Positions 12,545 to 23,091 of a stretch of 64,000 nucleotides of DNA are shown one piece after another. The position numbers and the translations under genes were made by a program. Each line of letters starts with the position of its first letter. Positions within the stretch are counted from its first letter, which is position 1. Source of the stretch: Azolla caroliniana (taxonomy: Eukaryota; Polypodiophyta); NCBI GenBank assembly GCA_043228905.1, contig JBHGNT010000005.1:18724001-18788000 (forward strand), in the 5' to 3' direction. A model generated the notes under the pieces. It was not told the DNA's origin. It saw only the letters and a list, made by a program, of their open reading frames with translations, and did no database searches.

Positions 12545-13079
12545 AACTTAGAGGTTCTTCTCCATTAGGAGCTCCCGGATGTGATGGTACCACACCTGAA
12601 TATGTTTCTTATTACCATGGTAGACAAGATTCCGAATGAAGTGTATTGCGCTCTGTGAGTCACAATAAAGAGTCGGCGTCGGATGGTCGATTTTGCTCTT
12701 TGACGAGAAGTTAGTCGAAAGTCGGAGCAACTAGATTACTTTCTTTGCTACTTCTGACGCGTCAATGTACTTGGCCTCTATGGTCGACAGGGCCATGCAC
12801 TCTTGCAATTTAGACCTTTAGGGTATTGTGCCACCGCCATAGATGAATAAGTAGCCAAACGTAGACTTCCGATTGTCCGGATTGCGGTGTAGTCAAAGTT
12901 TGTATAACCTTTGACTTCGGTCGGGTTGGCCGATCCGAAAGTCAATTGTACATCTTCAGTTCCTCATAGATACCTGAAGATGTTCTTCACAACCTCCCAA
13001 TGCTTCCATCCTGGGTTTGACATGCACCGGCCGACAACCCCTACAACACATGAAAGATTGGATAAAGTCGCCACCATTG
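12545..13079 (-). pseudogene. Copia C RNase H and end of RT
   Basis: On the minus strand the frame contains CRTIGSLRLATYSSMA-like RNase H start, ALSTIEAKYI (the usual ALSTTEAEY motif) near 12765 and LYCDSQSAIHFIRN near 12665, then KHIQVWYHHIRELL near 12590. These are the canonical Copia RNase H signatures. Stops near 12730 and 12830 show it is dead. Upstream residues YLxGTEDVQLTFG near 12965 correspond to the RT-RNase H junction. Confidence 0.75.
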
Positions 13080-13796
13080 TGATGGGATTCGATCCCTATG
13101 ATTAGTGATGAAGATCGACTGTGGAATACACAATAACACGGAAAGAACAGAAAACAAAAAATGCATAGTACACAATGTTTAACGTGGAAACCCTAAACGG
13201 GGAAAACCACGAGAGAAATAGATTTTCCACTATACAATAGGAAATACAAGGGAGACAAAAATACAACACTCTCTCTGCACATAGTGTATCAGCCACACAC
13301 GACTCTTGTTGTCTAAGCTCACACAGCTATGACGCCACACTCTCTATCACTCACTTTCACTACTCTTTGCAACTCACAGTTACAGGAACTCTACACAATT
13401 CTCCTCTTTCTGTTTTACACTCTACTCTACGTCTAAAGCTTTTCCCTAAGTGTATTTATACTTATACACCTTATGGGCTATTTACAAATGTAGTCCCTAC
13501 TACTCGAGCACTTCTATTATTATACTAATAATAATAGCAGTTGATCAGCCGACCGATCGACTAGTTAATTCGACTAGCCGACTCTTGTGTCAACTGTCTG
13601 GTTGGACTTACTAGTCGGCCTTGTCTCTGACCATCTGATCAGCCCGGCTAGCTGGTCGTGTCTTCGACCTGGATCACTTTGTATGCTATCGACTCTTCAT
13701 GTCAACTCTCTCTCAGTCGACTCTCCATGACATCGATTGTCGGCTCTCTATGTCCGACTAGTTGGCTCCTCCCATAGGAAGGACATATTCCTAACA
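13080..13796 (-). repeat. 3' LTR of Copia B
   Basis: 717-bp LTR ending ATTCCTAACA, aligned along its length with 28630-29434. The right neighbour (13797 on) is a reverse-complemented purine-rich tract (AACTTGCCCGTCACTTC). The LTR contains many TCGACTAGTCGGC-like short palindromic repeats near 13550-13760. Confidence 0.85.
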
Positions 13797-13921
13797 AACT
13801 TGCCCGTCACTTCTATGGGTGTAGTCGATTAGTCGTGTCCTCTATCGACAAACTCTGAGTCTGTCCATTGGTAGGTTCTTTGTCAGCATGTTGAATCTAA
13901 TGTCGTCAGTATGGATCTTTA

Positions 13922-14790
13922 TGTTGAGAAACAAATCGTCACTCCACAAGAAAAGGAATACGCTTAAATACACAACTTGGAAATACAGAAAACAGTGTAC
14001 ATAGATTTAACGTGGAAACCCTGAAATGGGAGAAAACCACAGAGAACAAAAAACTTCACTATACATTGGATATACAGTGGAGAAGACTACAACACTCTTT
14101 GTGTGGAGTGTATCGGCCTCACAGGGCTCTTGGCATCTGCTGTTTCGAACACAACTATGGTGCCGCTCTCTCCTCGCTCTACAAAGTCACACTATCGTGC
14201 TCGCTTAAATACACAACTTGGAAATACAGAAACAGTGTACACAAATTTAACGTGGAAACCCTGAAATGGGAGGAAACCACGGAGAACAAAATACTTCACT
14301 ATACAGTGGAGGAGACTACAACACTCTGTATGTGGAGTGTATCGGCGTCACAGGTCTCTTGGCGTCTGTTGTTTCGAACATAGCTATGGCGCCACTCTCT
14401 CCTCGCTCTACAAACTCACACTATCGCGCTCAACAACAGAGGCTACAACTATAATTCTATATGTTCTGCTTGCCCTAGGTGTATTTATACTAATACACAG
14501 AATGGGCTATTTACAATCATGGCCATTATTATTATCTAATAATAATAATAATAATAATAATAATAGTCTTACTAATTAGCCGACTCATTCGTCGACTATC
14601 GGGTCGGTCCGACTAGTCGGCCCGATAATCCGTTCGTGTCTTCGACCCCGACAACTCTCCATGTCGACTCTCTCATAGTCGACTCCTCGACTGTCGGGTC
14701 TTATCCGACTAGTCGATTGCTACCTTGTCTTCGATTGTCGGCTCTTTCCGACCAGTTAGTTCCTCCCATTGGAGGGACATATTCCTAATA
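13922..14790 (-). repeat. 3' LTR of Copia A with internal 241-bp tandem duplication
   Basis: Starts TGTTGAGAAAC and ends ATTCCTAATA (CA mutated to TA), next to a purine-tract complement AACTCCCCCTTCACTCC. Positions 13961-14201 are repeated at 14202-14442, each starting CGCTTAAATACACAAC; the 5' LTR has only one copy. A long (AAT)n tract lies at about 14530-14563. Confidence 0.88.
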
Positions 14791-15398
14791 AACTCCCCCT
14801 TCACTCCAGTGGGGAGGGATTCGTTATTCTCGTCCTCTATGGACAGACTCCGAGTTTGTCTATCGGTAGGTTTTTTGTCAGCATGTTGGATCCATTGTCA
14901 TCAGTATGGATCTTCATAAGGGTAAACTCTCATTCCTTGACTTTCTCCCGTAACCAAGTATATCTCCTTTGTATATGCTTGGTTCGAGAGTGGTACGCAA
15001 CATTCTTTGCTAGATGTATGGCACTCTGGCTGTCACAACTCATTCACTGAGAAAAGTTTTCATCCAAATCAGCTCTTTGTCGGCCTCCATAGCTGCCATA
15101 TACTCTGCCTCTGTGGTCGACAAGGCCACAGACTTCTGCAGTTGTGATTGCCACGATACTGCTCCCCCTGCATAGGTTATCACGTACCTTGATGTGGATC
15201 GGCTTGAGTCTACATCCCCCGACGTGTCCGAGTTGGTAAACCCTTTGAGCATAGATTTTCCGACACCATAGCTAAGGCATACTCTCGAGGTGCCTTTCAA
15301 GTACCCAAGTATCCACTTCACCGCTGCCTAGTGTTCTCTTCCTGGATTACTCATGTATCGGCTTATTGTTCCCACAACAAAGGCTATGTCTGATCTCG
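14791..15398 (-). pseudogene. Copia A RNase H and end of RT
   Basis: The frame at 15040-15321 reads KWILGYLKGTSRVCL, then DVDSSRSTSRYV, AGGAVSWQSQLQKSVALSTT and ADKELIWMKTFL, the canonical Copia RNase H domain. It continues at 15328-15398 with IAFVVGTISRYMSNPG from the end of RT. The frame is cut at 15398 by chromovirus N and resumes at 17098. The DSQS motif region between 14791 and 15040 is degraded. Confidence 0.8.
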
Positions 15399-15851
15399 TA
15401 TTAGAGATATGATCTAAAGTAAGCATATGATAAGGATAAAAGATAGATAGATAGAAAGGAGAGAGAGAAAGAAGGGCACCAATCCACCCGACAACCCCCG
15501 AGCGAAGGGATCGAGATGGACTTGAGCCTCGATCGGCGTCCCATACCACCATCGTGGCGTCGAGTCATACCTGGTGCTGGCGCGCTCGCTACAAGAGTTG
15601 ACCCACCACAATAACAGAGTCTCGACGTAGTCAAAAGATGATCAAATGAGGGTAGCTAGGCCTATTATTTATAGCGATACCCAAGGCCCCCAGGCAAGTT
15701 CACACTTGGCCTAATGGGTTGTCTCAATCCCGAGATTTAAAAGTAATCCTTCCCTTCTTTACACTCTCGTTTAACCCTCACACTTATCCACGTGTATAGA
15801 ATACTATGGTAAATTCTCACCACGGGATATTATATGGTCGTGCCCGTAACA
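15399..15851 (-). repeat. 3' LTR of chromovirus N
   Basis: 453 bp, ends TATTAG (from TGTTAG) and CGTAACA, followed by the purine-tract complement TACTCCCCCTCTTTAAAAC. The LTR of N2 at 52667-53119 is also exactly 453 bp and matches it in the opposite orientation. Confidence 0.88.
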
Positions 15852-17021
15852 TACTCCCCCTCTTTAAAACATTGCACTCTTGCAATGGAAAGTTAGGGAA
15901 GTTAGTTCTAAGAGTATTTTCATGTTCCCATGTGGCATCTTTTATTGATTTATCCATCCATTTTATTTTAAATTCTTGGATTTCTTTAGTATGTAATTTT
16001 TTTGTTTTAACATCGAGAATTCTTTCTGGTACATGTGGTTTAGAAGATAATTCTTCAGAAGTAACCAAAGTTTCAGTTGTAACTATATTGTCGCCAGAAC
16101 CTAGAAGTTCTTTTAGACGACTCACATGAAAAACTTGATGAATTTCAATACCATCGGGAAGAGCGAGACGATAGGCTGATGACCCAATGAGTTTGAGGAC
16201 TGTAAAAGGTCCACAAAACCGTGGGGTTAACTTAACGCACTTACCCTTAGACAATGTCTTAGAATTGTGAGGTACACGTAAAAATACCTTCTGTTCAGGG
16301 TTGAATACACGAGGTTGCCTATGATGATCTGCAAACGCGCTCTATCTTGAGCTGTTTTTATATGATCTCGTGCAATATGCAACATATCTTGCATATCCCG
16401 AAGAAAGTTTTGCGTACTTCGCAACTCATCATGATGTATATTAACATCAATCGGGGCTCGTGGCTGAAAACCATACATCAACATAAAAGGACTATATCCC
16501 GTCGATATATGCTTGGAGCTGTTATAAGCAAACTCCAAAGTTGGGAGATAATGTTCCCATTTTGTTGGTTTTGTACCAACGTATGCTCGAAGCATGTCCT
16601 CAATAATTTGATTTACTCGTTCTGTCTTTCCATTGGATTGAGGATGATCCGTGGAGCTCATGCTCAATATAGTTTCTAACTTCTTAAAGACTTGCGTCCA
16701 GAAGTCACTAGTAAACTTTGGATCTCGATCACTCACGATATCCATCGGTAACCCATGAAAAAGAAATAACTCTTCAACGAATTGGTAAGCCAATTCAGGA
16801 GTTGTTACCCTGGTTTTTGTAGCAATAAATCTGGCCATTTTAGTTAGTTTGTCAACCACAACCCAGATGGCATCATGGCCTTTTTGGGTGCGAGGAAGGC
16901 TAACAATAAAATCCATGGATATACTTTCCCACTTATTATTGGCAATGTCCAAGGGATGTAAAAGTCTTGTGGCTTTAAGTTGCTCGGCTTTGTTAACCTG
17001 ACATTGGTGAAATTTAGTCAC
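15852..17021 (-). pseudogene. Chromovirus N integrase with chromodomain-like C-terminus
   Basis: The first minus frame (17021-16227) begins in the zinc-binding end (CQVNKAEQ). It contains the integrase core with SMDFIVSLP, IVSDRDPKFTSDFW and HPQSNGKTERVNQ, so all three acidic catalytic residues are present, and then the GFQPRAPIDV stretch. A frameshift near 16240 leads to the second frame (16254-15817), with FHVSRLKELLG, PERILDVKTKKL and EFKIKWMDKSIKDATWEHE, a chromodomain-like tail of the kind chromoviruses use for target choice. The start of integrase and all upstream pol are missing. Confidence 0.85.
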
Positions 17022-17097
17022 ATAGAGCTATGTATGTCAGTACGCATCTTAGTATTCTATACACGTAATATTATATGGTCATGCCCGTAACATCTTG

Positions 17098-19225
17098 TGC
17101 AGACCATAACATACATTAGACTGCCGACGACTGAGGCATATGGTACTTTCCTCATCTCAGCCATTTCTTTCTACCCTCTCGGGCATTGCTTTGCATTTAA
17201 CTTGCAGTTAGCTGGTAACACAGAGCCGACCGGCTTTGCTTCCGACATGTTGAATCTTTCTAGGATCTTAGTCATGTATTTCTCTTGTGACAACAACATC
17301 AGTTTCTTAGTTCTATCTAAAACTATGTGCATCCCTAAGATCTACTTTGCCGGTCCAAGATCTTTCATGCCAAATGACTTGCCCAATGCTTTCTTCAAGG
17401 TACTGATCTTCCTTGTATCTTGACCAGCTATCAACATGCCATTTACATATAATAAGAGAATTAAGAAGTCACCTTCATCGTACCTTTTGACGAACACACA
17501 ATGATCCGACTGTGTTTTCTGGAACCCATGTTCCACCATGAAGGATTCAAACTTCTTGTACCACTGGCATGGGGCTTGTTTTAGACCATACAAACTTTTA
17601 TTCAGTTAACACACCAGGTTCTCTTTTCCTATCTCCTCAAAGCCTTCGGGTTGCTGCATGTAAATCTCTTCATCCAGCTCCCCGTGCAAGAATGTTGCCT
17701 TGACATCCAAGTGTTCGATCTCCAGATCTATGTTGGTCGCTATGCTAAGACTTCTGCGAAAATCTTGTCGAAGTCGACACCGTTTTTCTTTTTGAATCCC
17801 TTCACCACTATGCGGGCTTTATACATGGGCGCATTGTTAACTTCTCCAGTCTTCACCTTGTAGACCCGTTTATTCCTGAGTGCTCTCTTATCTTTTGGTA
17901 GCTCTACTAGGTCATAGGTATAATTCTCGTGCAAGGAATCCATCTCATCTTGCATTGGGCTCAACGGTTTCTCTCTGTGCTTATTGGCAATGGCTTCATC
18001 ATAGTAGTCTTGGTTACCTTTATTAGTCAAGAGGATGTATTGACTGACATATGTTGTCGATGCTCTCCTTTCTCTGAGTGGGTATCTCCTTCCACTCCTT
18101 GTCGGCTTCAGTTGGGATGTCTCTGCCGACTCTACTCTTGCCTCAGGTTCATGTATGCCGATTGGCTTCTCAAGGTTGGACGACTCCAACTCGTAATCCT
18201 CGATCGATCTTAATAGCTCTGCCGACTCAGACTCATAGTCGATCAGTCTCTTCGAGTCGACCGACTCGGATTCAGCTGCGCCGACTGTGTCGGTTCACTT
18301 GGCCTCAGGTCAGTGGTAGTGAGAGTCGATTCCAACTTCTGTTGCTTCCAGTCCTCAATCATCTTGTCTTCCAAGAAGACTATGTCCCGACTCCTCACTA
18401 CTTTCTTATCAAGTAAGTCCCACAGCCTGTAGCCGAACTCATCCTCTGAGTATCCCAAGAATATGCATGGCTTCAACTTACTGTCGAGCTTCGACCTTTG
18501 AACCTTAGGCACATGCATATACACTAGGCATCCAAATACCCTTAGGTGTCGATAGGAGACATGCTTTCCTATCCACACCCTTTGTGGGACATCACCTTTC
18601 AATGGTACTGAGGGGGACCAGTTGATCAGGTAAACAACCGTGTACGTCGCCTTAGCTAACAGATGTAGACCCTTCTCACTCATGTGGCCGAGCCTCTTAT
18701 GCCATAACTCTCCACTTGAGTCGGCTGCCACATTCACTTCCAACTTGCACAGTCGGGCATGCATCATATACAATGTGCCCTCTTTTTGTGCTCGGGCCAC
18801 AATGAGGTTTCCTCGGTAGAAGTTCCACTTGCCATTACGAAAGCTACCACTATAGCCTTCATTGTCCATCTTTCCAATCAATATCAAATTCAATATGATA
18901 TTAGGGACGTGTCGAACATCCTTCAGAGCCAGTCGACAACTTGTCAACGTCGTCAAACAAACACTTTTGATTCCGGCTATCTTGCACTCCCCACTGTCAC
19001 CCATCTTCATAACCATGATCACCGGCTATGTAAGTCGAGAAATACTCTCTCGACGGAGTTATGTGGAAAGATGCATCGGAATTGATCACCCAAGTGCATT
19101 ATTCACTTGCAAGATTTGCACTTGCCCATTCACAAATGAACAAGAGTTCTTCATTGCTCGTAACGATGGCTGAAGTGTTCTTTTCTTCAAGGATCTTTTT
19201 GTGTTCGACATTATTACCGACACTC
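17098..19225 (-). pseudogene. Copia A RT, linker and protease/pre-integrase with integrase core deleted
   Basis: Reading right to left there is a protease-to-GAG-pre-integrase stretch (LTSCRLALKDVRHVPN, GELWHKRLGHMSEKG near 18680), which runs without a break into KATYTVVYLINWSPSVPLKG. In B and F about 500 bp of integrase core lies between these two motifs, so A lost it by an in-frame deletion near 18650. Then come WDLLDKKVVRSRDIVFLEDK, the PLRERRAS linker, RT with ALRNKRVYKVKTGEV and KKNGVDFDKIFAEV, and LILLLYVNGMLIAG near 17440, where the YVDD catalytic box is YVNG. Several frameshifts are present. Confidence 0.85.
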
Positions 19226-19236
19226 TTGTCCCAGCG

Positions 19237-20390
19237 AGCCAAACTCATTGTATCTAGAGGCGCGGTATACGGCAAGACGAGAAGGAAGCCGTTTTACGCG
19301 AAGCTCACTGCGGAATGGTAGGAGGGCATTACGTAGGAGACGTTACGGCCCGAGAAGTATGGCAAGGGCTTTGGTGGCCAACTACGCAAAAAGACGCGTA
19401 TCAATATTGTAAAGAGTGTGACCTTTGCCAACGCATGGGCCAACCTACGGAGCTCGCATGGATGCCGCACCAGCTAGTGCCCCCGCTCAACCCCTTCCAG
19501 AAATGGGATCTCGATTTTGTTGGTCCCTTCACTCTGGTAGTGGAACGAACAGGGCATAAATATATAGTAGTCGCCACGGATTATTGCACGAAATGGGTAG
19601 AATCGAAAGCATTACGTGATAACACCACGGGATTGATGGCAAAATTCTTATACGAGCACATTTGGTGCCATTTTGGTTGCCCAATAGAACTCATAAGCGA
19701 TCAAGGAAGCCATTTTTTGAATATGGTTATCCACGACCTCACACACCATTACACCATAGTACATAAGAAGAGTACGTTGTATTATCCTCAGGCGAATGGA
19801 TTGGCGGAATCAACGAACAAGACGCTGCAGAATATCTTGAAAAAGATCGTTAATGAGAATAGAACAGACTGGGACACTAAGCTGCATAACGCCTTTTGGG
19901 CTTACCGCATGAGCTACAAGACAAGCATACAATCAACTCCCTTCCGACTAGAGTACGGTATGGAAGCCGTAATGCCCATAGAATTTCAGGTACCCAGCTT
20001 GCGTATTCAAGTCCGCGAAAGACTGTCAGAGGGTCAACCTGAATAGATACAATTACAACAATTACTGGAGTTAGGAGAAACACGAGTCCAAAGTATGGCA
20101 ATCTTGGAACACGAGCAGAGATGGCGTAAAGCGTTTGTAGGCCGACACCGAGGCACTAGTGAAAAACACTTCAAAGTTGGGTAAGCCATTTTAGTTTTCC
20201 AAACCAGGATGGGCCAAATGCCGGGACAGGGCCGTATTGGATAATAGGGGCGGAAAACGGAACCTTTCAATTAGGGACCCTTGCAGGCGAAATATTGTGG
20301 CAAAAAGTGAACAGGTTCTGCCTGAAGCCGTACTTTAGACCTATGCCACCGAATCCGTTTCACGTCATTGCTTCCCACGCCAACCAGTAG
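19237..20390 (+). pseudogene. Gypsy L integrase
   Basis: The zinc-binding domain (LREAH, GGHY, CKECDLCQ) starts near 19285. The core carries WDLDFVGPF, ISDQGSHFL and YPQANGLAESTNK, so the D-D-E triad is intact. The C-terminal part is FRLEYGMEAVMPIEF and VPSLRIQVRERL. The main open frame is 19315-20046; a TAG at 20044 and a TAA near 20182 interrupt the tail, which continues in frame to YWIIGAENGTFQLGTLAG and VNRFCLKPY and ends at TAG 20388-20390. The tail matches Gypsy I (44601-44882), placing both in one lineage. RNase H is cut at the left. Confidence 0.85.
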
Positions 20391-20752
20391 TCGGGACCCA
20401 CTTGTAAGAAATGTAACAGTAATATTGTACTTTACCGTTAAAAAATAATAATAATAAATAAATAAAAGAAGGAGAGGACAATCACAACTATTAAAGGGCT
20501 TTTATGCATGCACACTTTCCAAGGGAAAGAACACGCGTCGGCACAATGAGGCACATGCCCATGAACCCTAAGTCACAAAAAGAGGAGAACAGACAGTTTT
20601 CTGCACATTACAGAAAACATAATCAAGCCTTTTGCTCCCCTCGCTCTCCTCGTGCTCCTCGCTCTCCTCGCTCTCCAACTTTTCACAGGCATCACGATCC
20701 AAGCAACTCGCGTGCCCTTAATCACTCCTCGCACGATCCCTTCCACGGTACT
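20391..20752 (+). other. Spacer between integrase and accessory ORF of Gypsy L
   Basis: About 360 bp with an AATAATAATAAATAAATAAA microsatellite near 20445 and CTCCTCGCTCTCCTCG-type repeats near 20640-20670. Gypsy I has an ATTT microsatellite at the corresponding place (44486-44520). No coding signal is seen; it may carry a leader or splice acceptor for expression of the downstream frame. Confidence 0.5.
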
Positions 20753-22651
20753 ATGTTGATCCCCATCTCCTCAGCACTGTGACGATGGCTCTTGGAAAAG
20801 GGCTTTAAAGGCTACATCCGGGTAGTAGAGGCATCACCGCACCCTGATGCCCAAGAAATCGCCAAGAAGCTCAATGTCGGCACAGTTACAAATGCCAGCA
20901 TTAGAAAGAAGCTGGGTTTGACGGTGGTAGGAGAGAAACATTTCGAGATCCCCCCTATAGAAGATCTGGAAAGATATTTCAGAGAATATTCAACCTCCGC
21001 CAAAGCCTACAGAACAAAGGACATTCTGAACGCTTTTTTCCGGGAGTTTGCAAATTTTTTATGAGAAGTCGGTTGCGTCCATGTGAACACTTATGGGATG
21101 CCGAAGCAGAAAGCCGACATTGTCATTACCACGTTCGAGGGCCGCACCATGGATTGGGGAGTAATCATAGGCCTAACGTTAAGAGAAGGCCTGCATGCCT
21201 TTCAAGCCGGGAAGAAGTTGCGTCCGATAATACAACAGTACTTAACTGTGTTGTTTCCTCCCCGAGAACTGCTTGCATCAAATAGAAGACCCACGCCTCT
21301 ACCTCGGTCCGCGAAACAACGATTAACAAACCTGGCGACGACAAAATGGGAGGAAGAACCAAACGCTACCATCATCGAAATAGCGCCGACGCAAGAGGAA
21401 AGGGTTTAGGTTAGCAAAAGTGAGCCTAGGTGCCAATGATATGGCAATAAAAAATAAAAATGTTTGGAAAACAGTAAAAATGACCCAGGAACAATTGAAC
21501 AAGGTGCAGGAGCACATCACACAACTAGAGTACAAGGCGGCCAATATGCAACCTCCCCCGGCCCCTGCGCCACATGACACGAAAGTTCAGACACTAAGGG
21601 AAGAGGTGGAGGCCCAAGCAACACTCACGGCAAAGGCAAAAAGGGCTACGAAGCTATCAGAAATAGAGATTGACCGCCTCAGATCATAACTCCGTCAATC
21701 ATCTGAGAGAGAAGCAGACATCAGGGCGAAAGGACGCGAGGCGGTCAAAACACTTCAAGATAAGCTCGATGCGGAGGTAGCGGTACATGTCCCAACAAAG
21801 GAAGAGAAGGAAAAGCTACAAGAGGAAGCAAGCAAAAAGGAGGCCGTCATTACGACGTTACGGGAATTAGCACAAAGGAAGAAAGCGTGTATGAAGAGCA
21901 GCTGGCACATGAGCATGAACAAACCCACCAAGTTGAGATACGCCTGAATAATGAAATGGGCCGGCTTGAGCAACTGCACTTGAAGGAGTCCTAGATTTGG
22001 GCATAGATGAAGACCCATTATGAAGAGGCGGCGACAACTAACAAAGGGAAAATTGAGAATCTGAAGAAGGCGCTGGAGGAGTCGCAAGCTCACTCCCAAA
22101 TACAAAAGGACTAGATCCACGTACTCTTCCAAACAAAGCAGGAACGGTTTATGGCGTAGCTGCAAGCAGCCTTGGACAAGGGCTAAGCTAGATGGGCAAA
22201 ACAAGTGGCCGAACTCCACACCTACCAAGCAGACTAGGAAAATCGGCGCAAAGAAGGTAAAGGATTCCATAAGCTAAATGAAGAGAGCATCGCCGTGGTA
22301 CGAGAAGACCTAACGCAGGACTATCATGCGTTAGCCGACCGGCACGTAGAGGAGATAACACAATTGCTGGAAGATTTCGGCAAAAGCCAAGAAGATATCT
22401 TCCACCAACTGTGCACGATTGGAAGTGAGCAACAGAGGGCGGAGGAATTGAAGAGGACAGAGGCTATTACCGTCCAGGATAGCAACTCCGCAGAGCAAAA
22501 CGAGCCTCCAACTGATCCTAATGACGCTCCGGACGTAACAGCAATGCCGGAGGCCCCCACACAAGAAACAAGCCTAGAAGAATCACGCCTAGATGTTTGT
22601 CCACGCCCAGCGACAAAGCCGCCAAGAAACAACGTTTCCTCACCCACGTAA
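20753..22651 (+). pseudogene. Accessory ORF of Gypsy L: novel N-terminal domain plus long coiled coil
   Basis: About 630 codons in sense orientation between integrase and the 3' LTR. From the ATG at 20753 the frame (stop TGA 20780, then open) encodes a compact domain with VVEASPHPDA, TNASIRKKLGL, YFREYSTSAKAYRT, FREFANFL and MPKQKADIVITTFEG, matched by Gypsy I on the minus strand. From about 21420 it becomes heptad-rich (MTQEQLNKVQEHITQLEYK, LREEVEAQATLTAKAK), then a glutamate/lysine-rich rod to about 22480 with NEESIAVVREDLTQD, ending in an acidic Pro-rich tail at TAA 22649. Five TAG and two TAA codons interrupt the rod, plus frameshifts near 21410 and 21890. I do not recognise the family. 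It is not an envelope gene: no signal peptide or transmembrane segment is visible. Confidence 0.7.
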
Positions 22652-22689
22652 ATACCGCATAATAAATAAGCATATTAATTATAATAGAA

Positions 22690-23091
22690 GCTTTGAAGTA
22701 ACACGTATAACGGTTCACGCGGGAAGCGTAACCGACTAGGCCTTGTGTATATAAAGGACCTATGAACATTGTAAAGGGTCAGCGCATTTCTGAGCATAGT
22801 CGTTTAATATAGTTTTTGTTTTCTCTAAGCTCCATCTCTTATCTCTAGTCTCTTCTCTGTTGTCTCTGTGTGACTGTTTAAGCGTAAGTGTGTAAGAGGA
22901 GTACATGTGCGTAGTAACGCACATTAGGAGCTTGGTTGTAGCCGTCTCCAATTTTACGCCTTTAGTAAACACACTCTAACGGTATAAGTCAATACGTTCC
23001 AAGCGCTATGCAAGATCCTACCCTTGCACCATGATCACCTTGATACCTACCCCGAAGGACTGAGGTTAGGTAGTGTTCCTAACCGGCAACA
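22690..23091 (+). repeat. 3' LTR of Gypsy L (approximate limits)
   Basis: A TATA box GTGTATATAAAGG at about 22745 followed by a CT-rich leader (TCTCTAAGCTCCATCTC) is the usual LTR promoter layout. The right end at 23091 (CGGCAACA) is set by the return of Copia A sequence. The left end is uncertain: no clear polypurine tract precedes it. Confidence 0.5.

Larger units (their letters stand above)
11868..13079 (-). mobile_element. Copia element C, 3' part (continues at 29435-29755)
   Basis: Minus-strand Ty1/Copia remnant consisting of the 3' LTR and the RNase H/late RT coding region. It breaks at 13079, exactly where Copia B begins, and its RT frame resumes at 29435 on the far side of B. The protein reads continuously across the gap (IPYASAIGSIMYTM into VATLSNLSCVVG). 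It is the oldest layer of the nest. Confidence 0.8.
15399..17092 (-). mobile_element. Deleted Gypsy chromovirus N inside Copia A
   Basis: A 1.69-kb minus-strand Ty3/Gypsy element flanked by TCTCG (15394-15398) and TCTTG (17093-17097), a 5-bp duplication with one change. It keeps one whole LTR, the integrase core and the C-terminal chromodomain-like region, and at its 5' end only about 50 bp of LTR-derived sequence. Gag, protease, RT and RNase H are gone. The Copia A frame is continuous when it is removed. Confidence 0.88.
19226..23091 (+). mobile_element. 5'-truncated Gypsy L with accessory ORF, inserted in Copia A
   Basis: Plus-strand Ty3/Gypsy fragment: end of RNase H, complete integrase, an AT-rich spacer, a long accessory reading frame and a 3' LTR. 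It lies in A's gag/protease region. A resumes at about 23092 (ACTTGGC) after losing about 65 bp relative to the homologous site in B (27908-27965). The left end is not an LTR, so the element was truncated at or after insertion. Integrase style (WPT...KDA, CDLCQ, YYPQANGLAEST) is of the non-chromovirus Tat/Athila type. Confidence 0.8.

Noticed and set aside
20753-22651. Accessory ORF as an envelope-like gene
   Set aside because: No signal peptide or transmembrane stretch is visible; the sequence is a charged domain followed by a soluble coiled coil.
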